64,000 nt of DNA from Polyrhizophydium stewartii. Lineage: Eukaryota; Chytridiomycota; Chytridiomycetes; Rhizophydiales. Position numbers and translations under genes: made by a program. Positions 22,003-33,133 of this stretch are shown here, in pieces. Where the stretch lies: assembly GCA_027604665.1 (NCBI GenBank), contig JADGIZ010000004.1, positions 1,722 through 65,721 of the forward strand, read 5' to 3'. Under the pieces are notes generated by a model. It worked only from the letters and a program-made list of their open reading frames with translations. It did not search any database and was not told the origin of the DNA. Within the stretch, counting starts at the first letter, position 1, and the number at the start of each line of letters is the position of its first letter.

Positions 22003-23384
22003 CTAATAAGCTAAGTATTCAATAGACTATGTCATATAATAAGTAAGCTTAGCTGCTAAATAACATATCATTAGCGCTTAATATTTTACCTTTATAGTCC
22101 TTAAGCTTTAGAACTAAAGAGTGTTGGCTAAAGCTGCTAAATAGATTAGGAATGATTAGATTTTAGCATAATAATAAATAAGGTTTTATTTTAAATGTCC
22201 CGATTAAGGCATACCGGCTAACAATATAAGAAAAATCTAGATTAAGCTTATTTAGTCTAATCTTCTGACCAACCAACGTCCCATAATAAGTTTACCAGTT
22301 TTTTAAACCGTAGCAACAGCGCCCGATCTAATATTTAAAAAGCGAGCAACCGCAGATAAACTATCGAATAAAGTAACTACGCCGGTCAAAGTGTCAGTAA
22401 CGGAATAAGAAATAGATCCCATTGCTGCGACAAACTATTTAGCACGACCAAACATAGGATTACCACTACCTTTGCGAGAGACACTTAATCGAGTTTTCAT
22501 TTTCTCATAATGAGTTCTATCGTAAAAAGGATTATTATAGCCTTAAAAAAGGGTATTGACATATCGGCTGACTAACGTCGGTCAAGGGCAGCGTTTTGCA
22601 TACGCTCAATAGACTCCGGAGTATGTTTAAATCCGGAGGGACCTGAATTAGCTCTAAAAATATTAAAAAGGAAAGGACAGCTAGCCTAATAAAAGTCCTC
22701 AGCCTCTCTCTAGTCGTCAGCTAGGACTTCTTTGGTTGAACCCTAAATATCCTAAATAATAAAAGCGAATTGGTCTAAATCATACTTATTCAATGAATTC
22801 TTAAAATGTGAATTGCAAATAACAGAAGGACGAATAGAAAGATTCACTGCTCTACCAACATACATAAGACCTGAAGCTAAGCAAATAAAATTATAAATAT
22901 CTGAAACGTTTTTAAGGTTAGACTTAGTAAAATCTAAATCCTTCTTAGCATTAGGAACAAAAAAACTAAGGATCTTTAGTAAGGTCAAAACGTTATTTAA
23001 TTGTATTCAAAGTAGGAATAAGAGGCTAGCAAGCGATATAAAAGTTCTAATTCTCTAAAAAAAAGAAAATAAGATCAAAATAGGACTAAAGATTAGGTCA
23101 TGCACTAAATAGATTAAATTAGCTAGCTTTTTCGATGGATTTGATCTTTGTACCACATCTGGGTTAATTTAATATAAAATCTCTAGGACTTATATAGCAT
23201 CGTCGAGGTAGGGTAAAAGACCTACTTAATTGTAAGATGGCCGATGTTGAGTAGAAATCAGCAAATTATAGTTTTGATGGCGGCGATAAATACAAATAAC
23301 TTCAAGATCGTTAGAGCAGAGCCTTGCGAAAACGCTCAGAAAATAGTCAAAATATTTTGCTTATAATTAAATTTGAAAAGGGCC
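22003..23384 (-). other. cox1 intron in the HFLGLA / RRIP region
   Basis: It separates exon codons for FFPMHFLGLA and RRIPAYPDG, a frequent group I insertion zone in cox1. It encodes the GIY-YIG protein at 22252-22988. A string reading LLAGMP at about 22205 looks like the missing cox1 GMP, but it is not contiguous with either exon. Confidence 0.65.
22252..22988 (-). CDS. GIY-YIG homing endonuclease in cox1 intron
   Basis: The start is ATG 22988. The N-terminal nuclease core includes DIYNFICLASGLMYVGRAVN followed by LSIRPS. The linker with NUMOD3-type motif reads SGPSGFKHTPESIERMQNAA, then YNNPFYDRTHYEKMKTRLS and RKGSGNPMFGRAK. The C-terminal NUMOD1/IENR1 repeat reads YSVTDTLTGVVTLFDSLSAV then ARFLNIRSGAVATV. 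TAG codons (for example DI-[TAG]-GSTKE and DD-[TAG]-REAEDFY) read as Leu. Stop TAA is at 22252-22254. There is one frameshift near 22540, where GCTATAAT should be GCTTATAAT, and one internal TAA at 22303-22305 where Leu or Ile is expected. Function: site-specific DNA cleavage that spreads the intron. It is nearly intact, more so than its cox3 counterpart. Confidence 0.78.
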
Positions 23385-23577
23385 TAGCTAAACCCTAGAA
23401 ATGCATTGGGAAGAATGTTACATTAATCGCTATAGTGAATAAAATAAAATGAATAACACCCCATTCTTCATTATATTGATAACCTGTAATTTGACCTACC
23501 CAATAATCACGCAGTCGCGGAGCGACCGCCCTACGGGCTACGTCGCTCAAATCCTGCGAATATTGCATAAACCGCCA
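23385..23577 (-). CDS. cox1: Cytochrome c oxidase subunit 1, exon interrupted by a GC hairpin
   Basis: The exon reads AVYAIFAGF, then the 43-base insert at 23506-23548, then YWVGQITGYQYNE, EWGVIHFILFTIAINV and TFFPMHF-[TAG]-GLA. Both sides match cox1 around helices XI-XII (GAVFAIFAGFYYW, KITG, FFPMHFLGLAGMP). The insert falls between GGA TTT and TAT TGG and is not a multiple of three, so the DNA is not colinear with a normal Cox1. Apart from that insert the exon is undamaged. The upstream exon is the small one at 24904-24930. Confidence 0.88.
23505..23551 (-). repeat. 47-base GC element inserted in a cox1 exon
   Basis: Identical to the intergenic copy at 4081-4127. Its hairpin arms GTCGCGGAGCGAC and GCCCTACGGGC would fold in the message. 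It lies between the Phe codon of FAGF and the Tyr-Trp codons of YYW. Reading straight through would add about 14 residues (ERRSP-[TAG]-GGRSATA) and leave the frame one base off. It might be excised from RNA, bypassed by the ribosome as the byp elements of Magnusiomyces mitochondria are, or be a disabling insertion. Confidence 0.88.
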
Positions 23578-24903
23578 AGATGTTTAGAAAATTAACAAAG
23601 AAGACAATTCTGATAAGCTAATTTTATAATAGGACTCTATATTTATGTTATCTATAATTAAGCCATTCCGGTATGCTAATATAGCTTTATAGATACTATT
23701 AATGATCAAATTAATTCTAATGGGGCTCCCTATATCTTGAGAGTGTGGATTGCCGGATATATCGTAATCGAATAGTCCATATAAGAGCGACTTAGCGTTT
23801 GATAAGAAAGGCTTCTCTTAGTACGATTAGACCTTATCCCGAGTTATAATATAGCCTAGCGTTAATCTTTAATAATCAAATCCGCTTTACGAGTTCTATA
23901 TGGGGAGGCAGGGCTGGTTAGGTAAATTCTAATATAAAAATCTAATCGCATAGCGTAGCTGCCAAGCCTTTAAAATCTAATCTGATATTTATGCTTTATA
24001 ATAAATAGCCTTAAACAGTCTTACCGTCATAAATAAATAAGTCCTGGGGGTTTGAGCAGCTAATAAGCCTGTTTGTTGGATAAGTGTTGCTAAGCTTTTA
24101 TCTAGGCATCAACTTAAGCCCAAGCCTTATAAGTGATCAAATAAGCCGGATTGATATCCCAGATTATCAACGGGACGTATAGCTACACCTGGCCTTCGAG
24201 GTTAGAGATGGACGCCCATAATAAATCGCTAAATAAATAATTTTTTATCATTTATGAGCTTAAGCTAGATTGATAGATCTATATATATTCTCAAGCAAGG
24301 CGGTCTAAATTCAACTCGCTTTAATTATATGCTAAGTATTGATAAGAAAGGCTTTATTAACAATTTGATTTCGACTTCTTAAATAACTAAAGTTATATAT
24401 AGGCCAACGGATATCATACCCCATTTATATAAATGTAAAAAACCAATTACTTGTGCTTGGCGTAGCTTAAAGACAAATAGGGTTGAGCTTAGATAAGAAA
24501 AGCCAAGGATAAGGTAAGCAAACTTTAACAATAAAATTGATCATTAAATTTGAGAGACTACCACTTGATCCGAAATCCAGCTGATCGGTGACTAATTTTA
24601 GGATATCGATTTATTATTAAGCTGGCCATTAAGAATATAATTATAGAAGAGTCTCTGAGGTATTGTTTATTTTGGATTAGCTAAGCTACTTATATTCTAA
24701 AATATATATAAAAAAATAGAATAGCATCAATACCTGCAAATATAAGCTTAGTCCAGCTATAAGAGCGACTTGGCTTACTATCTATCGGTTACAATAATAA
24801 CGCATTTATTAAATTTTGTAACTATAATATTATTCGCATATAGTAATACGATTTAAAATAGGCGCGCCTAATAATTTAAAATTATATATATAATTATTAC
24901 TGC
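23578..24903 (-). other. cox1 intron after SMG
   Basis: About 1.3 kb separate the exon ending YVLSMG (24904) from the exon beginning AVYAIFAGF (23577), splitting the SMGAV codons. A segment at about 24560-24590 resembles group I core pairing (GATCAGCTGGATTTC on the minus strand). No complete endonuclease frame was recognised. Confidence 0.55.
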
Positions 24904-24930
24904 ACCCATTGATAATACATAATGGAAGTC
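24904..24930 (-). CDS. cox1: Cytochrome c oxidase subunit 1, tiny exon
   Basis: The minus strand reads DFHYVLSMG, exactly the conserved AHFHYVLSMGAV segment whose two His residues ligate haem and Cu_B; the first His position reads Asp (GAC) here, perhaps because the splice edge lies within that codon. Residues before it (NVGMNWSY) do not match cox1 and are probably intron. That leaves an exon of only about 27 bases between two introns, joining in phase to AVYAIFAGF at 23577. Confidence 0.7.
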
Positions 24931-25139
24931 GTAGGATCAATTCATACCAACATTAATAGCTGATTGGCACACGAATTTAACAGGACTTTATCATATTAAA
25001 AGTCTCTAAGGACATTGTCCTACTGATCGTATAAACACATCAATAGCCGTAGCTAATATTTTCAGTATATTAAGGTAATATTTTTCTAGGTCAATAATTA
25101 ATCTACAGTTATTATCTTATTTATACCGCACAATACCTT

Positions 25140-25320
25140 TATCGATTTATTGACATTAGACGCTCAAAAAGAATTATAAGCAACTTTAAACCCACGATAA
25201 GGTAAGTCATATTTTATTGCATTAGTTAAAGTAGTTCTATTATAATTACGATCACTATCAACATAAAATTTTGTAGCTTCTATACTTTGCACTTTTTCGT
25301 TTAGGGTCACAAGGGATATA
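25140..25320 (-). CDS. C-terminal part of an intron-encoded protein
   Basis: The minus strand reads TLNEKVQSIEATKFYVDSD, then RTTLTNAIKYDLPYRGFKVA. This resembles the NUMOD1/IENR1 DNA-binding repeats that end GIY-YIG and HNH homing endonucleases (SIxEAAKxLxxxRxTIxxxL..). No catalytic domain was found upstream. It lies in the intron just before the small cox1 exon at 24904-24930. Confidence 0.45.
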
Positions 25321-25642
25321 ATATAAAAGGTAAATCGTTGTGGGTTAAATCAAATAAAAAACTAGAAAATTGACAAAAATGGCCTACAACATAATACAAA
25401 GGAATAATTACTAATAATGATTAAAATTAATCGTAGATGATCCCGATATTAATAATTATAATAGTCTTTATCATATCAAAAAATGATTCTAATTTAATAT
25501 TAATAGATTCTACAACTACTATATATAAGCTTATATGTAGTAAAGCGGAGCTAATAATAACTCAAAATTTGAACTATCAAATCTGTATTAGAATTCTAAT
25601 ACACCAAATATCATCAACAAAGGATTTTTTATTATTATAATA

Positions 25643-26330
25643 TTAAAGTAAAGCTTTCCAAGCTGCGTAAGATACCGCTTTTTCACTCATTAAATTAGCA
25701 GTTAAAGGGGAATCAAGAATATCAACTAAAGTGTATAAAGCTTTTTTATATCTCAATTAAATACTATGTTTTATAGGTGATGCTTGTATAGTATAATGTG
25801 GCACGTTTAATCTGTGTAATATTGTAAGAAGTAAATCATAATAAGTAGTTTGAGATATAGAAAAAGAGATTCTATCTGTTTGTCTAATAACAAAACTACC
25901 CTCAGCTTCAATAAAACCAACCAACCAATTATCAAAATAAGGTAAAGCTAATAAATCAAAATATTCACGAGATGGAAATATAAAAGGAGTCTATTCAGCA
26001 GGTTTACTTTTCTTTAAAATAGATATATACATTAAATTAAAACGATGATAAGCATTAGATGTCTATAAAGGACATTCAGTAATAATTTCGATGATTTTTA
26101 ATAAAGAAACTTGATTACCAAAAGCTAAAGAGATAGAAGGAGCACCAATACGTTTATCTATTTGATATAAAATCTTATTAGAAAGGCCTAGAAGTTAAGA
26201 GATATAAGTTAACATAGCTAAATTAGCAGATGTATTTTTCATATGTAAAGTAACTCTCGTCCCCAGCTTGGAAACTTCCATCACCATCTAATAATCCGGA
26301 TAAGAACCCTTTGAAGGTATAAGGTAATAT
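25643..26330 (-). pseudogene. LAGLIDADG endonuclease (first of a tandem pair)
   Basis: The first motif is GFLSGLLDGDGSFQA, then (one frame off) VTLHMKNTSANLAML, LGLSNKILYQIDKR, FGNQVSLLKIIEI and YHRFNLMYISIL. The second motif is LVGFIEAEGSFVIRQTDR, followed by SISQTTYYDLLLTIL, YKKALYTLVDILDSPLTANL and YAAWKAL, with TAA at 25643-25645. Both acidic catalytic positions (D of DGDG, E of EAEG) are present. TAG codons at CP-[TAG]-TS and AE-[TAG]-TP fit Leu. A frameshift follows the first motif, and two TAA codons (YIS-x-LLGL, HSI-x-LRY) interrupt it. Just upstream, at 26388-26400, is a group I P7 strand (AAAGAAATAGTCC). Confidence 0.78.
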
Positions 26331-26387
26331 TAAAGTTAATAAGTTTAACCCCTAAGAGTTGATGCTAATATAATTAATAGTTTAAAT

Positions 26388-26486
26388 GGACTATTTCTTT
26401 TTATTAAAAACTGTTAAATATACAAAAACAGATTATATAAGCTTATATAAAAACCGGAGATATCTTAATATAGTCTCTTAGATTAC
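26388..26486 (-). other. Group I intron core (R/S strands)
   Basis: The minus strand carries AAGAGACTATAT (R-like, about 26476-26486) and AAAGAAATAGTCC (S-like, 26388-26400), the paired P7 strands of group I introns. The LAGLIDADG gene at 25643-26330 follows. An almost identical arrangement lies 1.1 kb upstream at 27548-27775. Confidence 0.6.
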
Positions 26487-26721
26487 ATTATTATCTTAAT
26501 AAAAGCTAATCTGCTAAATTCATTAGTTAAATATCTAAAATGTATAAGCTTAGCTATCATTAAATGATAAATTTAGAATAATTTTATGTGCCTTTCGGCT
26601 TCTAATTAAAAAGCATATTAAAATAAATGTAGCTAAAGCTATATATAAATATTTAACCACGACAATAATATGACTGAGAATATAACAATGAGAATAAGTT
26701 TATCCAGTTACCTTAGATGAA

Positions 26722-27460
26722 TTAATTAGGATTGTTAGAAGTAAACGACCATAATAACCTGCAAGTCATTATGAACTAACCTGTTTTTAGACTTGTTTGG
26801 TTGGTTAATCAAAATAATGAAAGCCATCTGTTCAATTTGACTAGTTTTTCACCCATTAATTGAGCATTGTTTTTATAAGTAATAAAGTCTATTATTGACA
26901 TAAAAGCTTGTCTATTTTTTAATTGTAATGCTACCATATATAAAGTATTACCATATTTATTTTTTCTATTTTAATATTATCTAACTTTATAGCTTCTAAA
27001 AGCATTAGATCATTCATATAATTAATATTATATGCTAATACACCATATTTAAAAGCATAAAAGGAACCTTCAGCTTAAATCAACTTCTAAAAATATTTAT
27101 TATAAGGATAACAAATAGGTCTAGGGGTTTTGCTATAATTAATAGATGATTCCATTAAATTAAAACGGGTATAAGCGTAAGTTGTTAATAAAGGATAACT
27201 ATAAAATATATCGATAAGATATAAAAGAACAATACGGTTACCGCTAGCTAAATAAATAGACTTAGTGTTATTACGTGTGTCGATTTTATGCTAGATTTGA
27301 TTTTTAATACCCTAATGTTTTTTTATCCAACTTCTCAAACATTGCTAAGTTTGCGGGTGTATCTTCCATGTGTAAAGTAACTCTATCATATTGATGATTT
27401 TTCCCCCCAATAAGCTTGAAAACTTCCATCACCATCTAATAATCCGGATCAAAATCCATT
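26722..27460 (-). pseudogene. LAGLIDADG endonuclease (second of the tandem pair)
   Basis: The first motif is GF-[TGA]-SGLLDGDGSFQA, then YDRVTLHMEDTPANLAMFEK, KNQI-[TAG]-HKIDTRNNTKS, YLASGNRIVLLYLIDIFYSY and TRFNLMESSINYSK. The second motif reads LI-[TAA]-AEGSFYAFKYG, with a stop at the acidic position, then LYMVALQLKNRQAFMSIIDF. The frame closes at TAA 26722-26724. It is a paralogue of the neighbour at 25643-26330: the DNA around both first motifs is nearly the same (CCATCACCATCTAATAATCC on the plus strand). The neighbour has TTA where this copy has TGA. Frameshifts occur after the first motif and near KKTLG. Probably decayed. Confidence 0.72.
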
Positions 27461-27547
27461 CTAAGTCATCGGTATTAATACTGCTTTTATCTAAATGCTC
27501 TTATAGTTTTGGACCAGAATATTATTATGGTCCCTATTGTTACTAAA

Positions 27548-27775
27548 GGACTATTTCTTTATAATTTATCGCCTAGTCTCTGGGCTTATAACAGCATAAG
27601 CTTATCGTTAAATTTAGACCACAACAAGACGTAATAATTCTAATTACAGAGTCTAAATATTAAAAAATAAATGAATCTGTATGGACTAAATCACAAATTA
27701 GTAAGGGGGTCGCGCTAGCTAAATCTAAACCTCGATAAGCCCTCTAATCTAAAAATGCACAGTCTCTGAACAAAC
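27548..27775 (-). other. Group I intron core (R/S strands), upstream copy
   Basis: The minus strand carries GTTTGTTCAGAGACT (R element, 27761-27775) and AAAGAAATAGTCC (S element, 27548-27560). These P7-forming strings are diagnostic of group I introns and precede the LAGLIDADG gene at 26722-27460. Confidence 0.65.
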
Positions 27776-27856
27776 ATAAATTTAATAAAGCAAACAGTTA
27801 GAGAAGAAGTCGCGATGTTGTTATTGTTGGTTGCTAATAAAGCATATCATTATTAT

Positions 27857-28332
27857 TTACCATGACATATTAATAGACTAAATGATACCTCCTACTTGTA
27901 TAACCGCTATTAATGTTGTTAGGTTATGTAATGCATCATTATTTGTTTGATCGATATATATGTAGCTGTCGTGGAATGCTAAATCAATTGATGCTTGACT
28001 TAATATAAATTTACAAGAATAATATATAAAATATTTGTAATTATTTAAAGGGCGATCACTAAATAAAAAATTAATATAGGGTGTTCCAGAGCGTATTCCT
28101 TTTTAGCAGCAGTAATCCCGTTCAAAACATGTAATAAGATATTTTGTTTTTGCATCATAGATATAAATAGGAGATTTACTATGTGTAAGATGACGTATAG
28201 CCTCAATAAGAACAGCCCTTTCTATTGTACTGTTTATTCGATCCTCTGAATCGATTAAATTTGTTCTAAGAAGATAATTACCTCTAAATGTTTTATCATT
28301 ATCAAAATAAGAAGTAAGACTTAATATAGCTT
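27857..28332 (-). CDS. Unknown ORF, probably intron-encoded
   Basis: About 157 codons end at TAA 27857-27859, with one in-frame TAA after DYCC. Readable pieces are SYFDNDKTFRGNYLLRTNL, INSTIERAVLIEAIRHLTHS, SPIYIYDAKTKYLITCFERD and SGTPYINFLFSDRPL. The SPIYIYDAKTKYLITCF piece resembles the start of a NUMOD1 repeat (xPVYVYDxxTxxLIxxFxS), suggesting the C-terminal part of a homing endonuclease. I saw no GIY-YIG or LAGLIDADG motif. It lies upstream of the group I core at 27548-27775. Family assignment is tentative. Confidence 0.45.
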
Positions 28333-30880
28333 AGCTATATTTCTTTACTATCAAACTCGGCCGAAGGGCGAGTTCCCGCATCCGCGGCAACTCTAATAAT
28401 AAGCCTCTCGGTTGTCCGCACTATACACATATAAGGGGATTAACTAGCATTTCTAGCTGTTTTCAATTATTCACTAATTATCAATCGCTAGCCGCTTAAG
28501 ACTTAAATAAATATTAACAATCCATTGATCTAAGCTAATAATAGGATTCAGGGTCTAGACCATAATAAATCTAAGAAGAAGTAATGCCAATATTCAACCA
28601 ATTGGATTAGGGGGGATTCCATTTCTCTTTGATTAGGCAATTCATTGAATTGCTTTATATATTTAATCGCGTCGCGCCTAGCGACGCCGCTCAAATTAGA
28701 TTCAATTTCTAAATGTTCAGTGATACAATCTCCTCCTTTTAATGAAGGAAAATCAGGTAGTTCTACTTTAGATATTAAACAATAATACTAGGATTCTAAT
28801 TCAATGTATTTCTCAATAACAATGGTTCGGTGCTTCGCAATTCTGATCCTTTGGAATTAAATCTATTTAGTCCCACTGGACTTCAGGACTATTCCCATAT
28901 TAGCTTCTACTTAATTCTTATTTATCTTGTATAATCTTAACTAGTACTTAAACTATATCTTATTGGTAGGACAATTATTATCAATTCTAATTACTAGATC
29001 TATCTTACTTGACTAACTAATTATCTATTAGGCTAGCCATTTATTAGATAGACTAACTAATCTAAACTATAGATATCTTTGAATTAGAACTAATCTAAAC
29101 TATAGATGACTAATAATTTGCAAATAAATCTAACACTAGGGATTTAATATAATCGACTTACCACTTAAAGTTAGTCAGAGGTATGTAATCTTTAAGAGTC
29201 AGATAAGATATTAAGATAGGAGGTCTAGTCTAGAACAAAATTGGATAAAGGCAATAGGGATCACATCCTCGCAGCTCAGCCGCTTCAAACTTGGCAATAG
29301 CCCAACAGTCGTAGGTTTATAAGATTCCCGTGTGTACATAAAGCTAAGAGAGACACCTGACTAGCTTTTACTTAGGAAACATCAGTTAGTGTTGATGGAT
29401 AAGTTAATGGGTATATCGATCAGTCGTGTCGCGACGTCGCTGAAAGCGAGCTGACGCGACGCCACACCAACCGCTTCTGATCGACAATGATTTCTTGAAC
29501 TAAAGAACCTTTGCGTCAGCTGATTGGATTCATTTATCTTACATCATAGGTCAGAGCTCTAATAGAGCTTCTGGTCATAAACCATGGAATAGATCAACGG
29601 AGTTGATTAAGATCTAGACTCTTGGGTACATAAACTATTGCTCAATTACCTAAAATAGCAGGAACAACATTTCAAGAAACTCTTAATGATGACAGTAATT
29701 TTCTGTTTCAGCTTGAGTAATTTTGTCCAATTGCACCTAATAATACACTCCTAACCCTATTAGGTCACCCGGCTCTATTCTATATCTAATGAGAAAGGGG
29801 GGTGGATCATGGTTCAGGATTGGAGCGACTCCGTCGCGGTCGATTTTATACAAATTTAATGGGTTGAGATAACCACAAATAATCATATCCTACCTTTCTA
29901 ATTAAACTGAGAGAGAAGGGAAATTTAATAGAAAATCTAACTTAAAGAAGCCAAATTAGATATTTTTATATACCTAATTAAAGAGTTCTAAACTATAACT
30001 TCTCCCCAATAAAAGAGTTCTATCTTAAAGAAGCCAAATTAGATATGTTGATTTTTATATACCAAATTACTACTAAAGCAGATACATCTTATTATAGGTC
30101 CTAATTGGTTTTCTGGTATCCTTCTAATTATGTATATACCAACTTATTACATGAGATTAGATTTCTAATTAGATGGAAACAAAAGAATATACTTAAATTT
30201 ATCATAGGTCATCATTGACCGCTACCCATTACCTCCTATTCTTTCCCCCCCCCTTTTTTATAAATCCCCACTATGTTCCATCTATTCTAGATTCTATTAC
30301 CTCCTTTGAAGGGGGGCTCCGGCCCCCTGGGGGGCCTACGTCGCGATAAACACCATCTAATATAAATGAAGCAATATCGCATCAATGTAGGGCACCCGAT
30401 GTAGCCCCCTCCCCTTAAGATCATCTGTGGAGAACAGCCGCTAGGAGTCGCTCAAGATCTACGAGGTACTTATACTAGATAATCTGAAGTAATTGGAGCG
30501 ACTCCGTCGCGCAACTAATAATTTGGCTCAATCAGTAAAACTGATCACATCCCCTAAGGTAACACGTGTTCCCTCGCCCCCCGATCTCCGGGGGGCTTCA
30601 ACCCTCCGCCTCCCATAAGGGGGTTGCCCCCTATAAACCCCCCATTATTGTTGCTCGCTGCTACCCCCATTATTGAGGCTGCTATCCGCGATCTCCCGAG
30701 ATTTCCCATCTAATTGGGTATTACAAATTTGATCAAAGCTTTCGTAGCAGCTCCGCGGCGCGATCTCGATCGCGGTCGCCGGCTGATTATCAATAAACAG
30801 ACCCCTCTATAAACTCCATCTATTATACAAACCCTTACATAATCAACACTCAATCGGCGTTATGCCTCAATCAGATTAAT
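28333..30880. other. Intergenic stretch with GC hairpins
   Basis: No gene is recognised with confidence. GC hairpin pieces occur at 28660-28697 (GCGTCGCGCC..GCGACGCCGC), 29428-29474 and 30306-30345, and GGAGCGACTCCGTCGC repeats at 29821 and 30499. Minus-strand sequence at 28500-28620 and 29580-29760 is hydrophobic in places, but I could not match it to missing cox1 exons. Confidence 0.4.
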
Positions 30881-31007
30881 ACATACCTCCATTTCCACTG
30901 TACGTTAGCAGGTCTTTGACCTTAACTAGCAGTCCCCTCGGAAGCCTCACTATGCTACGTTTCCTCGGTGTAAATGTATGAGGATAACTTTTTACCACCA
31001 CCCCCAC
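30881..31007. ncRNA. Covarying structured RNA family, copy A
   Basis: An element of about 120 bases that recurs at 34215-34332 and 52085-52210. A long outer helix pairs 30890-30900 (CATTTCCACTG) with 30966-30976 (CGGTGTAAATG), one mismatch. The strings TACGKYAGCA just inside and GTATGAG just outside the helix are shared by the copies, followed by CACCACCCC. In the other copies the helix arms differ in sequence yet still pair, which argues for selection on RNA or DNA structure. Strand and function are unknown. Confidence 0.55.
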
Positions 31008-31574
31008 GTCATCTGATTCATTACATACCTCAGATTCCTACCCCCTCTCACTAGAGGGGTATACCGTATTTATCAAGGAGGTCAGGGTGATCAGAGCTAC
31101 AAAGTATCCAAGGCTTGGCTGTCGAAATTAAAAATAGGTCGAAATTAAAAATAGGAGCGCGAAGGGAAAAGCGATCGAGATTTTCCGGCCGCGACGGAGT
31201 CGCTCCAAATCGACAAAGGTTTTCACAAAATCAGGCCGCTAGGAGTCGCTCCAATTCGATTTCACCGGTTTTGCCTATCTTTTGTGCCCCGCACTATTTG
31301 GTATATAACAACAAGAGTCCAGCTTCAAGGGGGTGTATTCTTTCTTGATTCCATTAATACATCTAAGAATTACTCCGATTTTACCTATAAACACTATCTA
31401 ATCTATTAATAAACAGTGTTCATCTGACCTATTTGATTATTAGATTGAGAAGAAGATAAATAATGTTGGACAATCTACTATTTTGGATTAGATATAAAAT
31501 AAAGGGGGATGCTTAAATACGGGTGCTAAACAGCTAATCTAGAATGACAAAATAGAAATGTTGTATTTGTAATA

Positions 31575-31678
31575 GTCAGCCTAACTCCTCTCCAAAGATT
31601 TAGCCCGAGAAACGAGTTTAACGAGGCTTCGAGGGAACACCCGAACATAGTGAGTGGCTAAATCTGAGGAAGGCTGAC
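31575..31678. ncRNA. Three-step long hairpin, possible structured RNA
   Basis: Nested perfect helices close this segment: GTCAGCCT with AGGCTGAC at the ends, CCTC with GAGG inside, then GATTTAGCC with GGCTAAATC. About 45 bases rich in GAAA, CGAG and GGAA form the apical part. Such long complementarity is unlikely by chance. I recognise no RNA family. Confidence 0.4.
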
Positions 31679-33133
31679 TTATTTAGGTTTATTTATTATC
31701 TCATCTATATTCGTATCTTCACCTATTATAAACACCCTACCTATATATTCTCTTCTATATATCCTATATAATCAGAATCACCCCTAAAAGAGTGGCCTAA
31801 ATAATTAGGTATCGAAAATAATCTATTAAACCACAATCACTATAGCAATAACGTCAACAGTAATAATTGTATAAAATCAATTGCCATTATGACTCAATCT
31901 AATAGTACCGTCTAATTAATTAACAGTATTCTCCTATTTTTATTGATTATTTAGGTAAGCTTCGCGATTGTTGCTGTTAATTCCTTAGACTTTTATATAA
32001 TTATCATTTAACATTACATTCATCTATCATTCTTCAGATTCATTTCTTTATAGCTATTTATATCTACGTTCAATTGCCACTATGGCTTACTAATAAATTA
32101 TTAAATACTTTTATATAACGTTCATTCAGATCTAGTATAACTAATTTGATTATTATTTTACTATTAGATGGTGTAATCATAGGAAGCGACTGATTGTCGC
32201 CTCCGTACTAAGCTAATTAATTAGCTGGAATTGATGATCTACCCTCTAAACACCATCTAATCTAGACATTACCCGCCCATTTGTTATCAGAAGGGGCAAC
32301 CCCCTGAAACCAATTTGTAAACTATCCTCACCTCCAGATGAATAAGAATAACAAAATCTATGTATTTATAATCAATCAATGAGTCTAATAAGAGTTTGAG
32401 AGGTGACGATAACAATTGAGAAGCAGCTGTGGTGTAATGTAAATCCTAATACTGATAACCCGTGTTGTGTCGAGCTCCAGAAGAGCGGTAATAGGTTGTC
32501 TAGGTATTTAGAAGTTACTGAGCAGCGATGATTTGAGGGTAGAAGAACTCTAAAAATGGAACCAATCCGACTAGGGACTTGGAATCTGGTTAACACTATG
32601 CGTTAATGAACCTCTAGTGTTGTAAAATCTAAAAGAGTGCCTTGATGAGGGCGATGCGGCTGATGTGGTCTTCAACGAGCCTGTAAATAAAAGTAAGACT
32701 CTGTTTTGAATTTTGTCTGTTACAATCTTCCTTTATGAGATAGTAAAACTCTTAGGTCTAGACTCTTCCTCAATTGAGTCAAAATTGTATAGGTTATTAA
32801 TTGTGTTTGTATCCACCCGAGATTATCGGTACTGTAGGTGATATGGAAATCTAAAGGAAATAGAGGAACTCAAGTGGGTCTATGGAATTTGATGGAAATT
32901 GATGCAGCCCCCCTAATGGAGATGATCTAGTTATTGGACCCACGAGTTCCTCGAGTAATTAGTGATTCTCCTAGGGGGGCATACGCCATTCTGATTGAGC
33001 TTAGATGGCAAATAGAGGGGATAAATGAATAAAGGTGGACTGATGAGCACAACCCAAACTATTGACATCAATTAGTAGATTAGATGGGGTTTATAGGGGA
33101 GGATCCAACTAAAAGAGAACCAAGCATGTGATA

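Noticed and set aside
22150..22215. Minus-strand LLAGMP string as a cox1 exon
   Set aside because: It resembles HFLGLAGMP, but flanking residues do not match cox1, and a separate exon already encodes HFLGLA at 23385.
29580..29790. Minus-strand sequence reading NVVPAILGNWAIVYVP as a cox1 exon
   Set aside because: The likeness to MVMPAMIGGFGNYFVP is superficial, needs two TGA codons, and its flanks do not fit.
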